Source of the DNA: Hypsibius dujardini
Lineage: Eukaryota > Tardigrada > Eutardigrada > Parachela > Hypsibiidae
Reading direction: 5' to 3'
DNA: 30,257 bases
Assembly: GCA_001579985.1 (NCBI GenBank)
Contig: LRSR01001603.1
Coordinates: 1 to 30,257, forward strand
The notes beneath the pieces are model-generated. The model searched no databases, was not told where the DNA came from, and was given only the letters and a program-made list of their open reading frames with translations. Each line of letters starts with the position of its first letter. Position 1 is the stretch's first letter. This document shows, piece by piece, positions 10,380-19,461 of the stretch. Made by a program: the position numbers and the translations under genes.

Positions 10380-12854
10380 TAGACAAATGGATGGACAGAC
10401 AGATAGATGGATGGACAGACAAACAGACAGACAGCGAGCTGTCTTCACCTCCGCATGATAGCAAATCCCGACCGTTCCCTTCTGCCCGTGCCGGCTGGCG
10501 AACTTATCCCCCATCACCGGATACCTTATACTCCGTACGCGAACTTTACAGAACCGGTATCCCGTCGCCGATTGGCTGAGCATCACCTCGTCCACTACCC
10601 CGGTCTCGGCGGTCCGCATAAACACACTGGCATCCCTTTTCAAAGTTGCGGGGTGGTCGTAATTCTCCGCCTACAACCAACAAGAACAAATATGCACGGT
10701 ATTCCATAAAAGTCGATCTTTCTGGCAGTCTGTTATTCGTTTACTCAGCCGTCTACCCACTCTTCTATTTCCTGCCTTATCTGCTGCCTATCGGTCGGTC
10801 GGTCTGTCTGTCTCTGTCTGTCTATTTGTTTGTCTGTCTGCCTGTCTATCTGCCTGCCTACCTGCCTGATTGTCTGCCTGTCTGCCTATATGTCTGTCTG
10901 CCTATCTGTCTGTCTGTCTGTCTGCCTGCCTGCCTATCTGCCTGCTTACCTATCTGCCTGCCTGCCTACCTATCTGCCTGCCCACCTATCTGCCTGCCTA
11001 CCTATCTGCCTGCCTGCCTACCTGTCTGCCTGTCTACCTGTCTGGCTGCCTGATTGTTTGCCTGCCTGCCCCGAACAGTTACCGATCTATCTGTATGTCC
11101 GCGCAGTACTTACATTTACGTAGTGAGGATTCCGAAACTCCACCGTTTTCCCAATAATAGCGTCACCTCCTGACAACCTCTCATCCACGTCGACAATCCC
11201 TTGATGATCCAACTTGGAGTACATCACCGGCCGAATCCCGTCACACTCCTCCGGGTCGGGAAACTCAATCCGCTCAAACTGCCGCCGGCCGGGCTTACTC
11301 TCTTCCGCCGTGTAGGAGCGGTAAAAGGTGTGCCGGAACAGTCCACGCTGGATCGCGGCAGTGTTCATGATGATAGAGTCCTCCTGGTTGTAGCCGGTGT
11401 AGCTGGCAACCGCCACGATACAGTTGATGCCGGATGGCAGCTCGTCATGCCGGTACAGCGCCATCGCCCTGGTGGGGACGAGCGGTGTTTGCGGGTAGTA
11501 CAGCACGTGGGCCGAGATGTCGTGCCGATAGTGGAAGTTGCTGGCGTACACCCCGATGGCCTGCTTCGCCATGGCGGCCTGGTAGGTGTTGCGCGGTGAC
11601 TGATTGTGATCGGGAAATGGGATGTTGCTAGCGCAGACGCCGAGGATCATGGAAGGGTGGATTTCGCAGTGGGTGTACACAGGGGGTAAGTGGTCCGCGC
11701 TGCCAGAGAAGCCGGCGTAGGCTCCCAAGTCGTCCGGGTAGAAGGCGCAGAGAATGTTCTCTTCCTCGTTCACGTCGACGTACTCAACGATGCCGCCGTT
11801 CATCAGGTCTTGCCAGGTGACGCTGAAAAAGAAGAAGCGGATCCGCAGGCGACAGACAGACACACAGGCAGTCAGACAGACAGACAGACAGACAGGCAGG
11901 CAGACAGACAGATAGGCAGTCAGAGAGACAGGCAGTCAGAGAGACAGGCAGTCAGACAGGCAGACAGACAGACAGGCAGACATCATGGCTGGATGAATTA
12001 GTACCGGCTGAATTTGTCCACTAAAGCAAGAATGTGGCCCTTCTTCAGCGCCAAAGTGCATGTCCGACCACGTCTCTCGACCACGAGTAGCGGTCTGCAG
12101 ACACGACCAGCGTCAGTGCTTATCCGTATTTCCTGCTGTTGATGACTTCTAGCAATGGATACCTACCGCAACCATTCATTCAGGGCTGGAACAGACCCGA
12201 AAAGAAAAACATTGCTGAACACAAAACTCACGTCCGGTCCTAAAGTTTCGGCTCGCCGTAAAGCGCGTAGAGTGGTGACCAATGCATCCGGGTCCCGGTG
12301 GATGCCCAACCAGTTTCCGTTGACGAAGACTTTCGTACACCTGAAACAGCAGAGTAGGCCAGGAGATCATCCACTGCTGAAGCGCAGAACTTACAACAAG
12401 GCAAGTTATGTCGAGGTTCGGGATTGCTTGCTCACTTTCCTGCATCCGTCGGAGTCAATTCAGAGAACGCAACGAGCTGGTTTTCTCCTAACGCATCTAG
12501 AACTTTGTTTTTGTCTCGCTCGACACTAACACAGGCCATCAGCGCGAGATTCTTCACCAGACCAACTGACATCCCCTCCGGAGTCTCACAGGGACATACC
12601 ACACCCCACTGCGTGTTGTGGAGCTGGCGAGGCCGAGCAGCACGGCTCTCCTTGTTTATGGGAGTGACGAACCGGCGGAGCTGAGAGATGGTCGCCAGAT
12701 AAGTCATACGGTTCACTACCTGAAAAAAAATTCAACAAAAAAGAGTTGACATTCAAGTCACTGACGGCCTGAACGAATCCTACGAATGCTTCGATTGCTG
12801 CTTGTCCGCTTGTCCTCTGCCTGCGTGCCTACCTGTCCGTCCGTCCGTTCATCC

Positions 12855-12894
<40 letters not shown>

Positions 12895-14075
12895 TTTTCT
12901 CTACCTGTTCATCTGTCTGCCTTATTTGTCTGTCTGCCTCTGTCTGTTTGTCGGTCTGTCTGTCACGACAAGTAGACAAATAGACAATTAGATAAATGCA
13001 CGGACGAAAGTCTGTCTGTCTGCCTGCCTGTCGGTCTGTCTGTCTACTTGTCTACCTGTCTGTCTGTCTGCCTATCTGTCCGTCACTGTCTGGCTGTATG
13101 CACGTCTGACTATCGGTCTGTCTGCCAGAGTCAGACAAACTGCTGACAAATCGGACGGCCAGCTTATGACTTGCAAGCCAATCTTGTCTGCACAAGGACC
13201 CACCTGCGTTATACCCGTCCGTTTGCCGCAGGACTTGACATCTCCCCAGTTTCCGGTGGCCAGGGAATATCGGAGCCCGTCCGACACCGTCTTCACCCTG
13301 ATGGCCAGCTCAATATTCCACGCATGATCCTTCTCCATCTTCTTCTGGATGTACAGCGCCGTCTCTCGCTTCATCTTGCTGAACAACGCTCGGAACAAGG
13401 AGGAAAACAATGTTCCGACCATGTCCAGTCGTTTGTTGCCGTAATGGTCGCGGTCGTCGACGTCGCGTCGTCCGAGCGCCGTCGAGAGCAACCGATGCAC
13501 CATATAACCCAGGAAGAAGGCCTTGGCCTGGTAACTTTCGCTAGTCACGCCCACGGCCGGAAGAAAGTGCCGGTCGAGGAGATTCCGGGCGTTCTCGATG
13601 CGCTCTTTTCTCACCACGCCGGGTTTTAAAGCTCGAGTCCCGATGAAGTTGAGCGCCACGTCTTGCGTCTGGATGGGAAAGGCCTGGTCGAAAGACGGCA
13701 GCAGGTTAGAAGCCATCTCGTCGTCCGGATTCTCGTCTAAGATGATGAGGGAAATAATTTGGCGAGCCACGTCGCAGCCCAGTGCACGAAATAGGACGAC
13801 TAACGGGATTTCCTGCTTAACATAGGGAAGCGTCACCGTGATCGGGCGACCGACCTGCCCTTTTTCAAAGCGCTGAAAAATTAAGTTCTATAACATATAC
13901 TACTCATTCCGTGTCTCTCAACGTCGGTGTCCCACTCTGTCTACACGCCTGTGTGTCTGTGTGTCTGTGTGTCTGTGTGTCTGTGTGTCTGTCTGTCTGT
14001 CTGTCTCTATCTGTCTGCATGTCTGCATGTCTGCCTGCCTGCCTGCCTGCCTGTCTGCATGTCTGCATGTCTGCC

Positions 14076-14122
<47 letters not shown>

Positions 14123-15713
14123 GTGTCTGTCTGTGTGTCTGTGTGTCTGTCTGTGTCTGTCTGTATGTGTGTCTGTGTGTCTCTCAACCTCCTTCCTGTT
14201 CTTGGCCATAAGATTGACACAGAAGTATCTCGTGTGCACGCTGTAACTGCTCTCCGGTGAAGAATAAATTTCAGCTTTGTAGGCGTATTTCTTGTCCTCT
14301 ACCGCCACGACCATGACTTGGTTCAACGCGAGGCGTTCTTGCGTCACAACTGCCTGAAAAACGAGAACAAAAGAACCAACTTCTACCCCGCTGCTCTCCT
14401 CTCTTTCACCATTTCCTTGGACCTTTTCTGATCCAGAAATGATGAAGTACCCTCCCGGATCCATGGGACACTCCAACAAACTAGCCAGTTCCTCGTCGGT
14501 CTTTACGCCGTGAAGGATGCAGAAATTGGACCGCACCATCATGGGGAGATTTCCCAGATGGACCTTCAGATGGCGCTTCACCTCCATCGGTCGTTCCCTC
14601 CGTTTCCGGGCTATCCGTTCCGGGTCGGGTTCGCCGTAAATGCGCTCTTCAATGTCCGCGAAGATGCTCGACTCGTATGTGAGATTTCGCAGCCGGCATT
14701 CGTTGGGCGTGATGTCCTTCCGCGCACCGGTGTCTTCGTAGATTTTCGCCTTCTCCACCAGAATCCGAGTGAACTGCAATTCGCACTTAACCTGCGAAAA
14801 CCAACAGAAACCAACCAATCAATCAATCAATCGACCGATCAAGTAACCAATTAACCATTCAATCAGCCAATCAATCAACCATTCAAAGAAATAATCAATC
14901 AATCGAGTAACCAATCAACCATTCATCAATCAATCAATCTAAGGGTACTTATAGCATAAACTTGACGTGGCTCGTTATTTTTTCACCGGTTCGCCAGGAC
15001 GATTTTTGAAGTGCATAGGGTCTTTTGTGACGATCACCGGTGGTGAATCCACAATAATTTCCGCTAGACCGGTGGTGAGAAAGTGATTGAAAGAGTCGAG
15101 CTGTTGCTGGACCATCGTCTTCCCCCGGAAGAAGCGCTCGACCAGCATCCACGCAATATCATCCCACGCCTTCCCGCACTGATCGATGTCCTCAACGGTG
15201 TAGCCCAACAGGTCGGCCTCCCCTGGCCCAACGCTGAACATCGTTTCACCACCTGCAGGCCCATCACCGGAACACGTTTTTGGAACACGTTTTTGGAGCT
15301 CCTCGACAATGCAACGAAAACACCCGAAGATCGCAACCAACGCACCTGATTTCCGATAGACCTTGCGCGACCGTGTGCCGTCCAGCATCGCCAGCTTGTT
15401 GGAAAAAACCATCGGAGAAAACCACCGTGGACTGGGGCAGACTGAAACGCGGAAAAAGGAAACCAATCAATAAAAGAAACAATCAACCAATCAATAAACG
15501 TATCAATCAATCAATCAATCGATAAGTGAAACAATCAATCAATCAATGCCACGAAGCAGTGCAACAGTGCGCTTGATGAAATTCCCAGTTTCCTGCGAAC
15601 TTACTTTGGCGTTCGAGGTCGTAGTCGAGATCTTCTGAACCTGAGAGATCATCCTCATTAGTGGGAACACGACGTGACCGTTTCGGCTCCTCGTTCTCCG
15701 TGTCTGACGCCAT
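9020..15713 (-). CDS. POLR2B: DNA-directed RNA polymerase II subunit RPB2 (14 exons, complete)
   Basis: Second largest subunit of RNA polymerase II; it shares the active centre with RPB1 in the nucleus. Exons in gene order: 15605-15713, 14987-15252, 14423-14791, 14189-14353, 13204-13872, 12436-12719, 12232-12340, 12005-12162, 11114-11822, 10449-10670, 10036-10143, 9655-9965, 9189-9387, 9020-9109. All junctions are in phase and give 1255 aa (human 1174, yeast 1224). Landmarks: [60 protein letters not shown] (active-site acidic pair at about 857-858), [12 protein letters not shown] (1000-1011), [11 protein letters not shown], and a C-terminal zinc site with Cys at 1199, 1202, 1217 and 1220. It ends [23 protein letters not shown]2 rather than RPA2 or RPC2 fits the GGLR-GEMERD and MSMGIAPR endings. 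The start is an ATG followed by an acidic tail; exon 1 has no homology and was joined by phase and GTAAGT donor, so it is the least certain exon. Confidence 0.96.
9411..9598. repeat. CAGA array (RPB2 intron 12)
   Basis: Within intron 9388-9654; begins about 25 bp from the exon 13 acceptor. Confidence 0.95.
10318..10434. repeat. CAGA array (RPB2 intron 10)
   Basis: Within intron 10144-10448, starting a few bases from the donor; a smaller run is at 10213-10234. Confidence 0.95.
10796..11075. repeat. TCTG/TGCC array (RPB2 intron 9)
   Basis: CCTGCCTATCTG-rich array within intron 10671-11113. Confidence 0.95.
11849..11982. repeat. CAGA array (RPB2 intron 8)
   Basis: Fills most of the 182-bp intron 11823-12004. 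Confidence 0.95.
12820..13110. repeat. TCTG array (RPB2 intron 5)
   Basis: Two TCTG runs (about 12855-12960 and 13010-13085) in the 484-bp intron. Confidence 0.95.
13938..14183. repeat. TCTG array (RPB2 intron 4)
   Basis: Fills intron 13873-14188, starting five bases from the exon 4 donor. Confidence 0.95.
14812..14940. repeat. TCAA/AACC array filling RPB2 intron 2
   Basis: Runs of CAATCAATCAAT with point changes occupy most of the 195-bp intron. Confidence 0.9.
15461..15546. repeat. TCAA array in RPB2 intron 1
   Basis: Imperfect CAATCAAT runs within the 352-bp intron 15253-15604, next to the exon 1 donor. Confidence 0.85.
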
Positions 15714-15968
15714 GGAGAGTGCACAGCTGAGAAGCCCGGTGATGTCATAGAAAAGGGTCTCCGAATGTGATCGCCCGAGAGATTTCCGCACACCATCACA
15801 TCGTGTCCGCATCCACGATTTGCAATCGCAAAGGGACTTTTGCTTTCAGAAATTTTAGGGCGGATCACGTGCGGTGGAGGAGAAGGAAGATTTTCTATTT
15901 CAAAAATGGTGGTCAAGTGAAGTGTGTTGCTGTTGTCAAATCTCCATTCATTGGAAGTTTTGTAGCCT

Positions 15969-16121
15969 ACAGTGAAAGTCCTTGAGATTCGAACGGTCAC
16001 GTGAGTTTATTTCTACCGAACCGTTTGCTCGGAGCCGGGCCGTTGCTAGTTTGGAGTTTGAGACAGTAAAGTAGAAACGACACTGTGACGTCGTTCGAAT
16101 CTCAGGACTTTCACTGTACGA
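15969..16121. mobile_element. Tc1/mariner-like MITE (about 150 bp)
   Basis: The left end, TACAGTGAAAGTCCTTGAGA from 15969, and the right end, reading outward to ...GGACTTTCACTGTA at 16121, are inverted copies over about 26 bp with a single one-base indel. Weaker similarity continues inward to about 50 bp. TA followed by CAGTG at both ends fits the TA target site and CAGT termini typical of Tc1/mariner elements. There is no transposase, so it would be non-autonomous. Confidence 0.65.
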
Positions 16122-16132
16122 ATTGTAGATGT

Positions 16133-16162
16133 TCGTACGTCCGTACGTTCGTACGTTCGTAC
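16133..16162. repeat. Short CGTACGTT tandem repeat
   Basis: A run of self-complementary CGTACG words just outside the right end of the MITE. Confidence 0.7.
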
Positions 16163-16404
16163 GGTAGTAAGGGAGTTTACTTAATTGCTTCACATTTCTG
16201 CGTACCGCACCACGCACAGCGTGACAGACGCAGGGCTTCGAGAATCGAGCTCGGCCAATTCTAAATTGTTTCTCAAATTGTACGTCAATCTCGAGATGGT
16301 AATCGAAAATCAAATTTGTAGGCAAGAATGACTAGCTTGCGAAAAATTCACTGGTATTAAGGTGGAGCATTTAACCAGGTGACGCGCTGAATGGTGACGC
16401 GAGC

Positions 16405-16600
16405 AATTGAGCAAAATCCCTGTGCGCGCGCAACAGGTGGCGCACAAATCGCACTTGTGCGTTCGGGCTTGATTAATTGATTCGTCGTTGTCTGACACAG
16501 GGAATTGAGCAAAATCCCTGTGCGCGCGCAACAGGTGGCGCACAAATCGCACTTGGTGCATTCGGGCTTGATTGATTGATTCATCGTTGTCTGACACTTC
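16405..16600. repeat. 98-bp tandem duplication
   Basis: AATTGAGCAAAATCCCTGTG occurs at 16405 and 16503, and similarity continues through GTTGTCTGACAC. Each copy includes a GCGCGCGC tract and an ATTGATT mini-array. The unit keeps a frame open on the minus strand, but no protein family is evident. Confidence 0.9.
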
Positions 16601-16868
16601 GCCACCTAAATCTCTTCTTGCTGCTTTAGCCCTATCATTTCAGGGAGGTGAAAAAACTACAGGAATATATAACACAGTGTAAGACATTCAACTAGTTCAT
16701 CACGCTCAAGGACGCTCTTCCGTTGTCTTGGCGATTCCTACAGCAGTCTAGTAAGTACACACCAAACTTCCCCTATAATCACACTGCATCTGCATTCGCA
16801 CATCGGTTGTAAAATACTTCGATTACTGATTGGGCCGCGGCTGTTCCAGACAGCTGCTGCCTGTGTGC

Positions 16869-18838
16869 TTAGAGGCTGGAGTCGACGGCGCGGTAAGTGA
16901 CGCTAGACTCCACCGAGTGCACGGACGTGTGGACCTGCCGGAAGCGCAACTGCTGGGCATTGGGGATGGTCTGGGCGCTGGACTCCTGCCAGTCCGCCGG
17001 CACGTCGAGGTTGTCCTTGGTGTAGACGAGGATGTTGAAGCTGCAGACAGAGTCGAGACTAGTCGCCGGCAGCAGCGAAACACTGGCGACAATCTGCTTC
17101 AACACCGCGCCAATCTGCCGCTGGATATCCTTCACGGTCATTTTCTGCTCCGGTATACTTTTAGCCTTCCTGCGAAGAGATTGGAAGAGCCGCAATTCAA
17201 AAGGAACAAAATACTCTTCCTTACAGCGGAATTTCTAAACTCTGTTTTCTCTAAACTATTTTGAGTTAAAAGGATTTATCAATCAAGTTCGTCATCTTTA
17301 TGATAAAAAAACTCGAGCTTTACTTACGAATCCTCGTCCAAAAGCGGTTTGTCGCACGACACCTCAAACTGCCACCGCTCCATGACGTCCTTGGTATCGG
17401 GATTCAGGATGACCAACACAATTCCGGTCTGCAAAGAAACACAACAGTATGAGGCAGGGGCCTGAAATGGGCCACCCTGGAATCAGAACTTCCAGACAGG
17501 AAAAAAGGTAACTAGAGGTGGCAGACTAGGCAGACTAGGCAGTGACTCATCCGTTTTCGATTAATTTGCGATAGAGCGCCCCCTACCGCCCGGTGGCCCA
17601 TTCCAGTGTAGGGAAAGTCAAGTGACCCATCCCATGGCCCTTCCCTCACACTGCACGCTCCCGATCTCAAATGTCGATTATGCCCCGCCACCGCTCATTC
17701 ACATCAAACTTCAGCGGATCGTTCAATTCCGTTCACTTGTCCGTGATTAATCCGTTGGGTTTTCCCTGACAGGCTAAACTACCTCACTTAATTGAAATGA
17801 TGATTCATGATAAGCATTACGGTGATCAACATTTTTAGTGAAGTGAATCTAAATGAACAACCAAGCGAGCGACGGAACGTGTTTTCGGGTCGGGCCCGCC
17901 CCCGCTCATTCACATCAAGCTTCAGCGGATCGTTCAATTCCGTTCACTTGTCCGTGATTGGTCCGTTGGGTTTTCCCTGACAGGCTAAACTACTTGCTTA
18001 ATTGAAATGATGATTCATGATGAGCATTACGGTGATCAACATTTTTAGTGAAGTGAATCTAAATGAACAACCAAGCGAGCGACGGAACGTGTTTTCGGGC
18101 CGGACCTAAAATTGACCCTTGATATCGGGGAGCGTACAGGAGGTTAATTTACGAGAGGAAAAACCATGCACGCACCACGACGTCTTGCATCATCCAATCT
18201 GGAAAATACCAAACCAAATTCCAATGCCATGATTAATTTCCTTCTAAAAACAGCTGGCGGGGAATAAAAACAGAAAAGGAAAAACAGACCTGACGTCCAT
18301 TTCATGACGTTCATAAGATAAGTCTTCAACTGGTCATCCTTGGCGTCGCAAATGCACATCCCGTACTTCTGCACGTCCTCGAACATATCTGCCGGGTAGA
18401 CGCCCCGCATGTAGAGAATCGAATTGACAGCGTAATCTACAAACAACCGAAAATGGCAAAGCGGAAAGAGTAGAAAGATTACTGAGAAAGTAATGCAATT
18501 CAACGCAATCAACCAATCAATCAATCATACTGACCACACATTAAACCCGTGAAACGGCAATCAATCAATCAATCGATCATACAGATCACACATTAAACCC
18601 GTGAAACGGCAATCAACCAATCAATCTAAGCGACCACACGATAAACCCGTGAACCGGCAATCAATCGATCAATCAAAAGGAAACGGCATTCACGCTGTGA
18701 TTCCTTCAATCAAGCCATCGATCAAAACACTGTACGCTTCATCTTACAAAGATATTCGTTGACGAGTTCCACGGATCCTTTGAGGGTGATGTCCTGCTTC
18801 TGTGCCTGCGCGGTCTTCACCGCTTGCACAGTAGCCAT
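16869..18838 (-). CDS. MAD2L1: Mitotic spindle assembly checkpoint protein MAD2 (HORMA domain, 5 exons, complete)
   Basis: HORMA-domain protein that binds MAD1 at kinetochores and inhibits CDC20, delaying anaphase. Exons in gene order: 18748-18838, 18290-18436, 18176-18198, 17328-17428, 16869-17169; phases agree and give 220 aa (human 205). Matches: KQDITLKGSVELV near residue 15, NSILYMRGVYP at about 34-44, the MERWQFEV core strand, CSFNILVYTKD, VPADWQES, and the C-terminal safety-belt region LRFRQVHTSVHSVESSVTYR. Exon 3 is only 23 nt and encodes WMMQDVV, which fills the alignment with human WLYKCSV residue for residue. The start ATG lies 7 codons before the first family-like segment and is the first ATG in that exon. 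It runs divergently from PRMT5, with 623 bp between the two ATGs. MAD2 is preferred over REV7/MAD2B because of the ERWQF and safety-belt matches. Confidence 0.95.
17685..18110. repeat. 211-bp tandem duplication in MAD2 intron 3
   Basis: GCTCATTCACATCAA is at 17693 and 17904, and similarity is near perfect through GACGGAACGTGTTTTCGGG. It lies in the 747-bp intron between the 23-nt exon (18176-18198) and exon 4. Confidence 0.95.
18505..18680. repeat. TCAA arrays in tandem copies, MAD2 intron 1
   Basis: Copies of about 60 bp, each containing an AATCAATC run and ATTAAACCCGTGAAACGGC, near the exon 2 side of the intron. Confidence 0.8.
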
Positions 18839-19461
18839 GTTTGTCAAGCGTTTACGGTGAATATTGGAATAAAAGAACTACAGGGGTTATGGACAGCACG
18901 AGCAGGCGACAGGAGGAGGAAATGTATTAAATTTTGGCGAGTTTGAATAAATAAATAAATGAATAAACTGTTCCCACCGAATACAATGTTCTCATTGAGA
19001 ACAAAATGTTCTCACCAAATGAGAACAAAATGTTCTCACCAAGCATCAAATGTTCTTCCTGCGAATAAGTTGTTCTCATTGAGAACAAAATGTTCTCACC
19101 AAATGAGAACAAAATGTTCTCTTCAAGCATCAAATGTTCTTCCTGCGAATAAATTGTTCTTATTGAGAACAAAATGTTCTCACCAAGCATCAAATGTTCT
19201 TTTTGCGAATAAATTGTTCTTATTGAGAATACAAATGTTCTTATCCAGAATAAATGTTCTCACTGAACGTTCTCACCGGAAATAAAATGTTCTCACTGCA
19301 AATTTTATGTTTCGTGCTGATTGCGTGATTTCAAACTTCCATGCGACAATCTCCGCTTGATTGATGAATTAACATACGTGTGACAAATTTGTTAGTTTTT
19401 GTCACTTCCGAAAAAAATTGCTCTTCTATCACACAGCTACACGCCTGCACCATTCCCCGAA
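18839..19461. promoter_or_regulatory. Divergent MAD2/PRMT5 promoter region
   Basis: The two ATGs are 623 bp apart and face away from each other, so both promoters must lie here unless upstream noncoding exons exist. About half of the interval is a palindrome-rich repeat block (18985-19300). A possible 5' intron acceptor (CACACAG) lies at about 19430-19436, before the PRMT5 ATG. No TATA box stands out. Confidence 0.6.
18985..19300. repeat. Palindromic repeat block, GAGAACAAAATGTTCTC
   Basis: Five perfect 17-bp palindromes start at 18997, 19021, 19081, 19105 and 19165, with several half or degenerate sites (TGTTCT, AGAATAAATGTTCT). A longer pattern containing AAGCATCAAATGTTCTT and GCGAATAA recurs at about 19041, 19126 and 19185, so the block grew by tandem duplication of 84-bp and 60-bp units. 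Confidence 0.9.

Larger units (their letters stand above)
15714..16868. other. Intergenic region between MAD2 (3' end) and RPB2 (5' end)
   Basis: Both neighbours are on the minus strand, so this should hold the RPB2 promoter and MAD2 terminator. It contains a Tc1/mariner-like MITE (15969-16121), a CGTACGTT mini-repeat (about 16133-16162) and a 98-bp tandem duplication (16405-16600). No gene was recognised. Confidence 0.6.

Noticed and set aside
16310-16597. Open minus-strand frame with repeated SDNDESINQAR
   Set aside because: Produced by the 98-bp tandem duplication; the two copies are read in different frames.
18959-19285. Open frame over the GTTCTC repeat block
   Set aside because: Repeat-derived, low complexity, and sits in the interval between two divergent genes.
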